From Microcebus murinus (lineage: Eukaryota; Chordata; Mammalia; Primates; Cheirogaleidae): a stretch of 64,000 bases of DNA. The stretch spans positions 57,179,001-57,243,000 of the forward strand of contig NC_134120.1 in the NCBI RefSeq assembly GCF_040939455.1, written 5' to 3'. The notes beneath the pieces are model-generated. The model saw only the letters and a program-made list of their open reading frames with translations. It ran no database searches and had not been told where the DNA came from. Shown in pieces: positions 50,073 to 63,672 of the stretch. The position numbers and the translations under genes were made by a program. Within the stretch, counting starts at the first letter, position 1. Every line of letters starts with the position of its first letter.

Positions 50073-52503
50073 CTTTTTAACATAAATGATCACATGTTTC
50101 TCATTGATTTTTTTTCATTTAACAGTATGTGGTAAATCTTCCTCTGTAATTTCTTTAACCCAGTCTGTATTATTGGTATTAGTTAGCATAGATCCAAGTT
50201 TTCAGTATTAAAATGAGCAACTTAAAGTGAACTATTTTTCCCTGTTGCAAAGAGCATCTTTGAAGATCTATGGCTGTGCAGGGCTCTACACTGTGGAGTA
50301 GAATGGTACGCACATGCCACATTTGGTTACATTTTCCACAACGCCTTCCCCCACGGGAGCGCCTTGCTGGGGTCAGACTGGATTTGGAAGTGGGGGGCCG
50401 CAGCTGCCCGGCCAGTCCGCACCCTGGACGGCTGGCAGCGCCCGCGAGAAGGGCAGGCGCTGGCTGCGCACGTCCCCGCCTGGAGACGTCAACAGACTCG
50501 GAAGGACCAGAGCGAGCAAACCTGGCAACCCAGGAGTGGGAGATGAGAAAGCAGCGCGGCGAGACGCGAGAAGGTCCTCCATCTCACACACAGCACGTCG
50601 CCTGTGGGTTTCACGCCAGCCCTTTCCCTGGCACGCGCAGGATTCCCTCCAGTTGCCTTTCCTACTGCTCATCATAATCTGAAGCGAGTTATAATGTTCC
50701 TGCGAGTCGCATTGGACAGATTATCTTCTTTAATTCCAGCCAGCAGCTGCTGAAGCAGACTAATCAGTAGCCACTGTGGAACCCCACTGAACTCCTCGAA
50801 AAGGCTGGAAATATATTTAACCACCCATGGCATAAACACATCCCCAGCTCTCAACCAGGACTGAGCACCTTCCAGAAGCTCTGTTACGGATGTATGTGGG
50901 GGACAAAGGCTCTACAGGACGCCCGCTTCCTCCAGAGGAAACAGGAGGCACAGTGCCTCCTGCTTCCCTTGGCTCCGCCCCTAACAACCGGGGACATCCG
51001 CAGTCACAGTGCCCTTCCCAGGATCCGATCCTTGAGTTTATTTAATGCCCATTTAATTTTAGATGCAAATCTATTTCACCTTAGAGACTAAACAAAGAAT
51101 TATGAGATCTCAATTTCTTGGCCCATATCACTTACCAGTTTTTTAAAATTCGTATTTTTAACAAAAGATAAACACAGACAAACAGAAAGATTTTGTGCAA
51201 AAACAAATGAACAAAAAAACCTTGTTTTACCCAACTTTGCGGGCAGCTGGCTGTGTAATTTTTGACTGTATGTTTTACTCATTTCCTTGTTCTTGTGCCA
51301 GAGAGCTTCAGCACGCTGGTGCCTGCTGTGCCGTCTGCCCCCTAGCCCAGATGGCGGGCCGGCCGGTGTGCTGACGGTGGGCCGCAAGGGCCAGTCGGCC
51401 ACCGCCAGCCCAGGGCTAGCACCCTTTCCTTCTATCCAGTGTGACACTGGTTATATTTCCTTTTCATGCATTGAGGATTTCTTGTATGAGATAAGAATTA
51501 CAATCAGATAGTGAATTCTTTGCCTATTAAATGTATTTAATCCAGGATGCAATTGAGCAAATACGCAAACATCAATCCTTATGTTAGTCCTATAAATTCC
51601 TGATATAACTTCTTTCCTCCCACCAAGACTCAGCCATCATGACAACTATTTCACTTGTTTTTCCCATTTGGGAAAATTAGAAAGCACAAATATCATAACA
51701 GTAATGAATACTGAATAGGTGTGGGGGGAGTAATATAGATGATCTTTAAGAAGGTGAAAAGGGGTAGAAAATAATCTGTGTTTATCTGCAGCACATACAC
51801 AGAGATTTCCACAGTGAAAGACTCACAGTCAAGAGGAGCTTGCATTTGTTTTTCCTATGAGCAAATGGAAGTATTAGCTCTTCCAGTTTGGGTTCCTCCC
51901 TTAAACGACTCTTTTTCTATGCAAATGAAACAAAATGAAATTGAACTACATTTTGAGACTGAAAAGTCAGCCTAATAAATTATCCCTTTAGCTAGTCAGT
52001 CTTCACAGGCACACAGCCGCCCCATGATGTCAGTCTCTGTGCTTGCTTGGTCGGAGGCTCCACACCCACGCCTGCGACCGCTGTCCCCGAGACGCTGCAG
52101 AAGAGAGTGCTGTTGGGAAGGCACAAAGATGATTTCCCAACAAGCTTGCATGACTCCAACAGGCCTATAAGAGCAATCACCTCACTCTGAGAAAAAGAGT
52201 ATTTGGCAGGAGCCACACGCCTGTTTTTTATTTATAAGGAGAGAAGGGGAATTAAAGCCAAAATCAAAAGTTCTGCCAAAGGAAACTTCATTTCTCATTA
52301 GGAAGCAAAGAGGTACAAAAACACTGGCCCCAATTTCCCTCCTAGGGACAAATAAGAAAAAGATAAGTCATCATTCCTTCAGAGACTTTATTAAGGAGAT
52401 AAACTCCAAATGTTTACACCCTAACCAGAGATAACATTCTCTAAAGAAGGCTTTTCACAGTGACAGTAAAAAAGTCATAAGGACCATTATTTTATTTTCT
52501 TAA
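50073..52503. other. Unique DNA, no gene recognised
   Basis: The stretch 50090-50270 ('tttcatttaacagtatgtgg', 'ttgcaaagagcatctttgaa') resembles an old dispersed repeat that I cannot name. 50340-50620 is GC-rich with overlapping open frames of up to 135 codons on both strands. No gene or RNA supported. Confidence 0.4.
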
Positions 52504-52793
52504 TTTTTATTTATTTATTTTTGAGACAGAGTCTCAGTCTGTCACCCAGGCTAGACTGCAGTGGCATCATCATAGCTCGCTGCAACCTCCAACTCCTGGA
52601 CTCAAGTGATCCTCAGGCCTCAGTCTCCCGAGTAGCTGGGACTACAGGTGCATGTCACAATGCTCAGCTAATTTTTCTATTTTTTGTAAAGACAGGATCT
52701 CAGGCAGATCTTGAGCTCATAACCTCAATCAATCATCTTGCCTCAGCCTCCCAGAGTGCTAGGATTACAGGTGTGAGCCACCACCCCCAGCTG
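52504..52793 (-). mobile_element. Alu, minus orientation, with probable duplications
   Basis: A T/TTTA-rich tail leads into 'gagacagagtctcagtctg', then 'gcatcatcatagctcgctgc' and a right-hand end 'gtgtgagccaccacccccag'. A candidate duplication is 'gaccattatttta' before and 'gaccacaatttta' after. The linker lacks the lemur segment, so it is probably an older subfamily. Confidence 0.92.
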
Positions 52794-52929
52794 AGACCAC
52801 AATTTTAAAGGATACCCTTCACATCCAATAAATCTATGAATGAAAAGCTGCTTTTTCCTCCATTTACATTATACCATCTCATTTTTTAAAATGATGCTTT
52901 AATGGTGATTTATGATATGCAGAACTATC

Positions 52930-53042
52930 CACATGTTATTTTGATGTGAGATAGGTACAAAAGTATTATTATCCACATTTTACAGATGAGCAAATCAAGG
53001 ATCAATAACATGATCATGATTATAAATACTTAGGTCATTAAA
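52930..53042 (-). repeat. MIR remnant, minus orientation
   Basis: Contains 'attattatccacattttaca', 'gatgagcaaatcaagg' and ends near the mariner border. This fits the reversed MIR middle part. Confidence 0.6.
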
Positions 53043-53044
53043 TA

Positions 53045-54277
53045 TGAAATGTCAGATTTTGAATCAAAAGTTTAGTTTATTATATCTCAAACAAGAAGCA
53101 GTACAATTAATCAAAGTATGCACCAAAACTATCAACACAGTTTTGCCATCTTAATGGTAGCTTATGTCAGTAGTGAAGAAGGTTAGGGAGCAAGTGGTGA
53201 TGAAATCGTTAAAGGCAGTCTCCACAGCTTGTTGAGAATTGAATATTTTCCCTTGTGAGAAGTGGTCCAAAGCCTGGAAGAAGTGGTAGTCAGTTGGAGC
53301 AAGGTCTGTGAATACAGTGGATGACAGAAGAGTTTCCAAGTCCAGCCTCTGCAGTTTGAGCAGCGTTGTTTGTGCAATATGTGGTTGAGCATTGCAAAAG
53401 CATTGGCCTGTCTATACTGACCAATCTTCGGCTGCTTACTCACAGCATCCTAATCATTTCATCCAATTGGTTGCAGTAGACATCCTCTGTAATTGATTGA
53501 CCAGGTTCCATGAAACTGTAGTGGATAATACCAGTGCTGTACCACTAAACACACACCATTAGCTTTTTCTGATGAATATTTGGTTTTGGACTATATTTCA
53601 GCGCTTCATCTTTGTCCAACCATTGTGTTGAGCACTAGTGATTGTCAAAAAGAATTCATTTTTTATCACACGTAACAAAACGGGGTAGAAATGGTTCTTA
53701 TTTATGTTGTGACAGCAAAGAAGGCAAGCTTCCAAATGATTTCTCTTCTGATCCTTGTTTAATTCACGTGGAACATATTTATCCAGCTTCTTGACCTTGC
53801 CCATTTGTTTCCAGTATTGTTGGAATAGTAACACCAAACCTTGCTGCTAATCCTGTAGGTTGAGATGGATTCGCTTCCACTACAGCTTTCAGCTCATCAT
53901 TATCCACCTTGGTCTCAGGTCACCCCTGTGACTCATTTTCAAGATTAAAATCACCAGAATGGAACTTCTCAAACTGTTGACATACTGTGCATTCATTAGC
54001 CACATCCTTCCCAAACACTTCGTTGATATTTCAAGTTGTCTACACTGCATTGGTTCCATGACAGAACTCATATACAAAAATAACATGAGTTTTTGACTTA
54101 TCCATGGTTTCACAAAAATTTCTCTAAAAAAAATTTGAAAGATAATCACAAGCCAAAACCTGCGTTTGAAAGAATGAGGATGTACCTTCACAATAAATAT
54201 AAAACTAGAAGTATCAAAGTGAAAATGTGAGAGCTGTCAACTGTTAATCTTCTTACTTCAGGAAATCGGACATTCCA
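53045..54277 (-). mobile_element. Full-length mariner DNA transposon (1233 bp), inactive
   Basis: The two ends are inverted copies: the left end 'tgaaatgtcagattttgaat' and the reversed right end 'tggaatgtccgatttcctga'. TA dinucleotides lie just outside at 53043-53044 and 54278-54279, the target duplication expected for Tc1/mariner. The length fits mariner elements (about 1.3 kb). The transposase lies on the minus strand. A second truncated copy is at 39042-39290. The resemblance of the reading frame is to the Hsmar1/cecropia branch; this is a judgement from motifs, not from a tree. Confidence 0.93.
53151..54105 (-). pseudogene. Mariner transposase, broken by frameshifts and stops
   Basis: A start codon at 54103-54105 begins 'MDKSKTHVIFVYEF', similar to the DNA-binding domain of mariner transposases, and a TAA lies at 53151-53153. 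The span of about 318 codons is near the usual 340. The frame is split over at least three phases: an N-terminal piece (to about 53889), a middle piece with 'MGKVKKLDKYVPREL' (53598-53837), and a C-terminal piece with 'TDLAPTDYHFFQALDHF' (53151-53339). The last motif holds the third catalytic aspartate of the DD34D triad. In-frame stops and shifts rule out a functional enzyme. Confidence 0.9.
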
Positions 54278-54299
54278 TACTGAACAACTTAATAAATTC

Positions 54300-54420
54300 C
54301 TCAATGCCTGGACTGCGACAGTCAGGAGACTGATTTCCTGCTGCACCTTAGGTGCTCATGAACTTGGTGTGTACAACTGTGACCAAATTGCTGTTCCTCA
54401 GTTTCCTCAATTTCAGGGCA
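54300..54420 (+). repeat. MIR remnant, plus orientation, diverged
   Basis: Contains 'gactgatttcctgctgcacc', 'tgtgaccaaattgctg' and 'cctcagtttcctcaatttc'. The last two blocks are typical of the MIR core. Confidence 0.5.
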
Positions 54421-54757
54421 GAGCCTTGTCTCTATTTCCACGACACTTTTTACTTTTATCTATACCCCATCCAATTCGTTAAACTAACTTTTAGAAATTA
54501 AAAAAAAATAGCTTCAAAAAGGCAAGTGTATTATTAGAACAGCCATTGAGATTTCTTGGAACAGGAACCAAACAATGTTTCATCAATCCTTCAGAGAAGA
54601 CTGATAAAAGAAGGTGCTGTCCAATCATTTCAAAAATTACATGAAACATTAATGTAGTAAACATGCCAATTAAAAGGAAGAAAGTTTCACAACAGATGAT
54701 AAAAACAAGACCAGTGCTGTTTACAAGAGACACATTTAAAATATAAAGGCACAGGCT

Positions 54758-55480
54758 GGTATTTTAATAGGGATTGCATTGACTCTGTAGGTCACTTTGG
54801 GTAGTATAGACATTTTAACAATGTTGATTCTGCTGACCCATGAGCATGGTATATTCTTCCTGTTTACATCCTTTGCTATTTCTTTCTTCAGTGTTTCATA
54901 GTTCTCCCTGTAGAGGTCTTTTACCTCCTTAGTTAAATATATTCCTAAGTACTTTATTTTCTTTGTTGCTGTTTTGAAGGGAATTGAGTCTTTGATTTGG
55001 TTCTCGCTTGTATTATTGTTGGCGTATATGAATGTCTCTGATTTCTGTGTATTGATTTTATATCCTGAGACTTTACCAAATTCATTTATCAGATCAAGGA
55101 GTCTCTTGGTTGAGTCCTTGGGGTTTTCTAGGTATAATAATATCATGCCATCAGCAAAGAGTGAGAGTTTGATCTCTTCTGCTCCCATTTGGACGCTGTT
55201 AATTTCGCTCTCTTGTCTGATTGCTGTAGCGAAGACTTCCAGCACTATGTTGAATAGAAGTGGAGATAGTGGACAACCTTGTCTAGTTCCAGTTCTAAGT
55301 GGGAATGCTTTCAATTTTTCCCCATTATGATATTGGCTGTGGGTTTGTCATATATGGCTTGTATCATTTTTAGGTAAGCCCCATATATACCTATTTTGTT
55401 AAGCATTCTTATCATAAAAGGGTGTTGAATTTTGTCAAATTCTTTTTCTGTGTCTATTGAGAGGATCATATGGTCTTTAT
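54758..55480 (-). pseudogene. L1 ORF2 reverse transcriptase fragment, inverted, with changed catalytic motif
   Basis: On the minus strand, a frame of 192 codons (54736-55314) encodes the reverse transcriptase region, with '[18 protein letters not shown]' (motif B) and then '[11 protein letters not shown]'. The usual L1 motif is FADD; here the second aspartate codon reads GGC, glycine, which would abolish catalysis. Further upstream a segment with '[15 protein letters not shown]' (motif A, about 55420-55470) is in the element but separated by a stop. The right end is at the twin-priming junction. Confidence 0.92.
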
Positions 55481-55509
55481 TTTTGCTTCTGTTTATATGT
55501 TTTACGCTT

Positions 55510-56720
55510 CATATGGAACCAGAGAAGACCTCATATAGCAAAATCAATCCTAGGCAATAAAAACAAAATAGGAAGTATCAATTTACCAGATTTCAAACTA
55601 TACTACAAGGCTATAGTAATTAAAACAGCTTTTTACTGGCACAAGAACAGGGATATTGACCAATGGAACAGAACAGAGAACCCAGATATAAAACCATCCT
55701 CATATAGCCAGCTAATCTTCGACAAAGCACACAAAAAACATACACTGGGGAAAAGAATCCTTATTCAATAAATGATGCTGGGAAAACTGGATAGCCACAT
55801 GCAGAAGACTGAAACAGGACCCACGCCTTTCACCTCTCACAAAAATCAACTCACGCTGGGTAACAGACTTGAACATTAGGTGTGAAACTATTAGAGTCCT
55901 AGAGGAAAACGTTGGAAATACTCTTCTAGACATTGGCCTAGGCAAAGAATTTATGAAGAAGACCCCAAAGGCAATCACAGCAGCAACAAAATAAACAAAT
56001 GGGACCTGATCAAATTAAAAAGCTTCTGCACAGCCAAAGAAACCGTCAAGAGAACAAACAGACAACCCACAGAATGGGAGAAAATTTTTGAAAGCTACAC
56101 ATCCGATAAAGGGCTGATAACTAGAATCTATTTAGAACTCAGGAAAAATCAGCAAGAAAAAAATCAAACAACCCTATCAAAAAGTGGGCAAAGGACATGA
56201 ACAGAAATTTTTCAAAAGAAGACAGAATAAAGGCCAACAAACATATGAAAAAATGCTCAACATCTCTAATCATCAGGGAAATGCAAATCAAAACTGCAAT
56301 GAGATATTACTTATTTCCAGTAAGAATGGCCTTTATCAAAAAGTCCCCAAACAACAAATGTTGGCGTGGATGCAGAGAGATAGGAACACTCCTACACTGC
56401 CAGTGGGACTGCAAACTGGTTCAGCCTCTGTGGAAAGCAATATGAAGATACACCTTAAAGCAATACAAGTATATCTACCATTTGATCCAGCAATTCCACT
56501 ACTGGGCATCTACCCAAAAGATCAAATGACACTCTACAAATGGGACACCCGCACTTGAATGTTTATAGCACCACAGTTCACAATTGCAAAGGTGTAGAAA
56601 CAACCCAGGTGCCCATTAATACATGAGTGAATTAATTAAATGTGGTATATGCATACCATGGAGTACTATTCAGATTTAAGAAACAATGGTGATATAGCAC
56701 CTCTTGTATTTTCCTGGATA
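55510..56720 (+). pseudogene. L1 ORF2 C-terminal region, forward half of the twin-primed L1
   Basis: Frames in several phases give '[18 protein letters not shown]', '[17 protein letters not shown]', later '[18 protein letters not shown]' and '[17 protein letters not shown]'. Frameshifts and stops break it, for example after 55771. Compared with the copy at 59.5 kb, about 250 bp between 'tggatagagct' and 'ccataatatgctg' (the end of ORF2 and most of the 3'UTR) is absent here, leaving the two sequences joined at about 56725. Confidence 0.85.
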
Positions 56721-57162
56721 GAGCTGTGCCCCCATAATATGCTGAAATAAAATAAATAAATAAATAAAATATAAAGGCCCAGGCTAAAAGCAAATTGATT
56801 GGAAAAGATATACAATGAAAACAGTAAGCATAAGAAGGCTGGCATGGCAACATTAACATGAAATAAATAAATATCATGACAAAAGGTATTGCTGGAAATG
56901 AAAAGGGACATTGAACTATGATGAAAGGTCAATAATTGGGAAAGCAGGGAACCCATAAACGTGTAAGTACCTAAAAATAGACCAACAAAATACATGATGC
57001 AAAAACAGAATCGAAGGGAGAAACAGACAAGTCCAACTAATACACAGGTATTAATCCCCCTTCTCAAAAGCTGCTAGAACAACTCCACGGGGGATCAGCA
57101 AGCGTTTTCTGTGAAGGGCCAGACAGCAAACGCGGTAGGCCTGGGGCCTACAGTCTTCTCAC

Positions 57163-57662
57163 TGATAAGGGAAACCCACATGTATTACTTGCATCAGGCA
57201 TGGGGGATCCCACCACTCACGGAAGACTCGCCTCAGCATAACACTAACCTATTTCCTGGCCCATCAACTAGTCTATTGCCCGGCATCAGCATAACACTAA
57301 CCTATTTCCTGGCCCATCCACTAGTCTATTGCCTGGCATCAGCATAACACTAACCTATTTCCTGGCCCATCCACTAGTCTATTGCCTGGCATCAGCATAA
57401 CACTAACCTATTTCCTGGCCCATCAACTAGTCTATTGCCTGGCATCAGCGTAACACTAAGTCTACTGCCTGACACATCAACTAACCTCTGCCTGATACCA
57501 CCCCCCTCGGACCATCCCAACTTAATAAAAGTGGGAAAAAATCGCGTAGATGGGGCTCAGAATTTGGTGGCAAGGCCTCTCTGAGCCCACTGGTGAATAA
57601 ACTTTGATTCTCTGACTCTCCGTGTGCTGCTCAGTTTGTCCTCAGGACCACCCGCCGTAACA
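57163..57662 (+). mobile_element. Solo LTR of an endogenous retrovirus, about 500 bp
   Basis: The segment begins 'tgataagggaaacccaca' and ends 'cacccgccgtaaca', the TG...CA ends of a retroviral LTR. The 5 bp on each side are 'ctcac' (57158-57162) and 'ctccc' (57663-57667), a probable duplication with one change. AATAAA signals occur at about 57522 and 57594, followed by 'ctttgattctctgactctcc' typical of an R-U5 region. It interrupts the hAT-like element, whose two halves join cleanly when the LTR is removed. No internal viral genes are present, so this is a solo LTR left by recombination or loss. Orientation is inferred from the polyadenylation signals. Confidence 0.82.
57234..57500 (+). repeat. 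53-bp tandem repeat inside the LTR
   Basis: The unit starts 'cagcataacactaacctatt' and contains 'ctggcccatc' and 'ctagtctattgcc'. Copies start at 57234, 57287, 57340 and 57393, each exactly 53 bp apart, and a degraded fifth begins at 57446. Units two and three share 'ccatccactag' while one and four share 'ccatcaactag'. The array lies in what would be the U3 region upstream of the AATAAA signals. Tandem repeats in U3 are common in retroviral LTRs and often act as enhancers; no such activity is shown here. Confidence 0.95.
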
Positions 57663-57743
57663 CTCCCTGCAACATCACAACTATTCAACTCTGCTTCTGT
57701 AGTGCAACAGCAGCCACAGACCACACATACAGGACCGGTTATA

Positions 57744-59520
<1,777 letters not shown>

Positions 59521-60804
59521 AGAACCCATACTACTAAGTGAAGTATCCCAAGAATGAAAAAACAAGCACCACAAATACTCACCAGAAAACTGGTATTAAC
59601 TGAGCAGCACCTAAGTGGACACATAGGAACTACAGTAATTGGGTATAGGGCAGGTGGAGGGGGGAGAGGGGCAGGTATACACATACATAATGAGTGAGAT
59701 GTGCACTGCTGGAAATTCAGACTTGTGCGGGGAGGGAGGAAGGGCATTATTTGAAACCTTAAAATTTGTAGCCCCATAATATGCTGAAATAAAAAAAAAA
59801 ACGGTTATAGCTGTGTTCCAGCAAAACTTTATTTAAATAGCCAGTGGGATAGATTTAGCTCACAAGCTATATTTTATCAACCTATAATAATAATTTTTTA
59901 AAAAATCAGCAAAGACATAAAAGATATGAAAAATGCTATCAACCACTAGAACTTACAAAGACATTAAACCTAACAACAGCATAACTGACATTCTTTTCAA
60001 GTATATGTGGGCAAACCACATGCTAGGCTTGAAAACAAGCTGCAAATAATTTTAATGACAGAAATCATACAAAGTCTGCACTGAGTTCAATAGAATTGAA
60101 TGATAAATTAACAATATTAAAATGGCTAGGAAACCCTCAGATATTTGGAAATTAAACAATCCATTTCTAAATAGTGCATAGGTCAAACACAATTATGATA
60201 AATTAGAAAATATTTTTAATTGAATAATAGTAAAAATATAACAGTTCAAAATTTGTGGGATACAGTTAAATTAGTGCTTCAGGGGATGTTTATAGTGTTA
60301 AATATTTGTGTTGGAAAAGAAGAATGATATAAAATTCATTCTCTAAATTCCAATCTTAAGAAATTAAAAAAAGAGCATGCTAACTCCAAAGTAAGTAAAT
60401 GGAAGGAGATAACACCAATTAATACAAAATAGAAAACGTAATAAAGAAAACCAATTAAGAGAAAAGCCAGTTATTTGATAAGATCAATAAAAGTGATATG
60501 TCTCCAGCTAGACTGGTCAAGAAGAAAACAGAAAGACACAAGTTACCAATATCAAAAATAAAATAAGAAAGACCACTACAGAGCCTATAGATAGTAAAAG
60601 GCTAATAAAGAACCTTTTCTGCCAATAGATTTGACAACTTAGATGTAAATGGACAAATTTCCTAAAAGGCATATATTATAATAATGAATGCAAGAAAGAA
60701 GAGAAAACTCAAAGAGCCCTACATCAACTAAATAACCTGAACACATGCACACAATCAAATCCTAGGTCCAGATGGTTTCTCTGATGAATTCTATCAAATA
60801 CATT

Positions 60805-60998
60805 TATATGCTATATAATGACATTTCAGTCAACAATGTGCCTATATATGGCAGGAGCAATAGGTGATAGCATATAGTCTAGGTGTGTAGTTGGCTACAC
60901 CATCTAGGTCTGTGTAGTGTGCTCTGTGATGGTCTCACATCACCTAATGACACATTTCTTAGAGCACATCTCCATCTTTAAGCAATGCATGACTGTAT
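60805..60998 (-). mobile_element. DNA-transposon fragment inserted in L1M
   Basis: Read on the minus strand it begins 'tacagtcatgcattgcttaa' and continues 'gtgtcattaggtgatgtgag', 'acagacctagatggtgtagc' and 'acacctagactatatgc'. This is the end of a widespread old DNA-transposon repeat starting 'cagtcatgc'. It interrupts L1M exactly between 'ttctatcaaatacat' and 'tttaaagaagaaataatacc'. I cannot name the family with certainty. Confidence 0.72.
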
Positions 60999-63672
60999 TT
61001 AAAGAAGAAATAATACCAATCCTACTGAAAGTTTTTCAGAAAACAGAGGAGGGAATAGAGGAGGGACCATTTCTTAATTCATTTTATAAAGCCAATATTG
61101 CTCTGATACCAAACCAGATAAACACATTACAAAAAAAGAGAAAATAATAAGCCAATATCTGTCATGAATTCAGATGCAAAAATCCTCAGCAAAATTTTAG
61201 CAAACAGAATCTAACAATATATAAATGGAATAATACATCATGGCCAAGTGGGATTTATCTCAAGAATGTAAGGTTGGTTTACTATCTGAAAAACTCAATC
61301 AGTGTAATTCATTATTATAGAATAAATATTCTTTAAAACCATGCGATCATTTAAATAGATGCAGACACAGTTATGTGACAAATTTCAACTTTCATTCATT
61401 ATAAAAACTACCAGCAAAATACAAATAGAAGGGAACTTCCTTAAACTATTAAAAGAATCTACAGAAAACACACAGCTAATATTATACTCAGTCATGAAAG
61501 GCTCATGCTTTCTACCTGAGATTAGGAACAAGGCAAGAATGTCCTACTCTTTACCACTTTTATTCAGCTTTGTACTGAAGGTTCTGGGCAGTGCAGGAAA
61601 GCAAGGAAAAGAAATTAAAGACAGGTTGGAAATAAAAATGTAAAATAGTCTCATTGTGCAGAATATAAGAGTTTGTATAGAGAAAACCCTAGAGAATTCA
61701 TAAAAGAGCTACTAGAACAAATGAATGAATTTAGCAAGGTCACAGTATAAAGATTAATGTACAAAAATCCATGCTATTTCTTTAAGCTAATTCCTTAAAA
61801 TGAAAATTGTAAAATACTTCCATTTATATGAGTAAAAAAATCCTTAAGAATAAATTTAATGAAAGATACGAATGACTTGTACACTGAAAATTATAAAACT
61901 CTCCAAAGGAAAATCAAAGACCTTAGTATATAGAGAGATATACCATGTCAATGAATTGGAAGATTCAGTATTATTAAGATGACAATTCTTCCCAAATTAA
62001 TCTTTAAAGTCAGTGCAATTACAATTAAAATGCTAGCATGCTTTTTTGAACAAATTGACAAGCTAAATTGAAAATTTATATTAAAATGAAAGTATCTAAA
62101 GCCAAAACAGTCTTAAAAAAAAGGATAAGTTTTGAGGACTTACACTATCTAATTCAAGAGTTCCTATAAAGCTTATAAAGAGTTCTTACGAAGCTATAGA
62201 GAGTATATCCTTATACTAATACTATACAGAGCTCAAGAAAGTATGGTATTAGTATAAGGACAGACATATAGTTCAATGGAACAGAATAGAGACTCCAAAA
62301 ATAGACCTAACCTTATGTGGTCCATTAGTCTTCAACAAAAGTACCATGGTAATTCAATGGGGGAAAGATAGCTTTCTCACCAAATGGTACTGAAACCATT
62401 GTATCTCTGTGGAAAAAAGCGAACTTGATTCTTAACTCACACCATACCCCAAAATTAACTTGATAAGATTACAGAATTAAACATAAAAGCTAAAAGTATT
62501 CAACTTATAGAAGAAAAACATAAGAGAAAAATCTTGGTGACATTAGGTTGGGCAAAGATTTCTTAAACAGGACACAAACCTACATTCTATATAAGAAAAA
62601 AATTATAAAATTGACCTCATACAAATAAAAAGTTCTTCCTCTTTGAAACACAGCTAAGAAAGCAAAAAGCAAGCCACCGACTAGGAAAAAATATATTTTT
62701 TATTTTCATTTTTTCATTTTTTTTTCATTTTTTCTTCATAGGGAGTGTTCAAATGACCTAAATATTTACAAAATATATATCTAACAAAAATTTGAATCCA
62801 GAATATATACAGCTTTCTTATAAATCAATGAATAAAAAGACAACCCAATAAAAATAAGCTAGAGATTTAAACTAACACAACACAAAAGTAAATATACAAA
62901 TAATTAATAAACACATAAAGAGATGCTCAACATCACTTGTCATAAGGGATGTGTATATTAAAACGATAATGAACTGTACTACACAACCACCAGAATGACT
63001 AAAGGCAAAAAGACTGACAATAGCAAATTTTATAAAGATTATGGCACAATCATAACCCTCCCTCATTGTTTGTCAGAATATAAAATGTTATAGCCACTTT
63101 GGAAAACAGTATGGCAATATCTTTTAAATTAAACATATACATATCATATGACCCAGCCAGTCAACTCTTGGTATTTAACAAAGAGAAACAAAAATATATG
63201 CCCACACAAAGGCTTCTATGTGAATATTTATAGGAGTATTATTCATAATAGCTCCAAACTGGAAACTATTAAAATGTCCATCAACTGATCCATAGAAAAA
63301 CAAATTATGGTATATCCATACCATGGAATATCACTTAACAGTAAAATGGAATGAACTGCTGAAATTTACCATTCTATGGGTGAATCTCAAAAACATTACA
63401 CTAAATGAAAGAAGTAAAACTAAAACGACTATATAATGTATGCTTCCATTTATATTCTATTCTAGAAGAGGAAAAGTAGAGTGATAGCAGATCAGAGGTG
63501 CCTGGAGCCCAGGCTCAGGGATGGGTGGGTCCAAAGGCACATTAGCAAACCTTTCAAGGTGATGAGATGGTTCTATAACTTGAGTGCAGTATCAATTACA
63601 TGGATATAAATGTTTACCAAAACTCGTCAAAGTATTTAACTTTTATGTTTGTAAATTACACCTCAACAAAGC

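Larger units (their letters stand above)
54758..56765 (+). mobile_element. Young L1 insertion with 5' inversion (twin priming) and 20-bp target duplications
   Basis: The 20-bp site 'aaaatataaaggcacaggct' (54738-54757) recurs as 'aaaatataaaggcccaggct' (56766-56785), one mismatch. Between them, 54758 to about 55505 carries L1 ORF2 in reverse and about 55506 to 56765 carries the downstream ORF2 and the 3' end forward, finishing in 'gctgaaataaaataaataaa' (an AAAT tail). The inverted part stops at the 'IPIKIP' point of ORF2 and the forward part starts at the following 'WNQRRP' point, so only about 40 bp of L1 is missing at the break. This is the structure produced by twin priming. Confidence 0.95.

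Noticed and set aside
49469..50135. Open frames with runs of SFLP repeats
   Set aside because: They are translations of the CCTT microsatellite and the adjoining Alu.
57163..57662. CRISPR-like array suggested by regular 53-bp spacing
   Set aside because: The copies are contiguous with no variable spacers, and the genome is mammalian. It is a tandem repeat inside an LTR.
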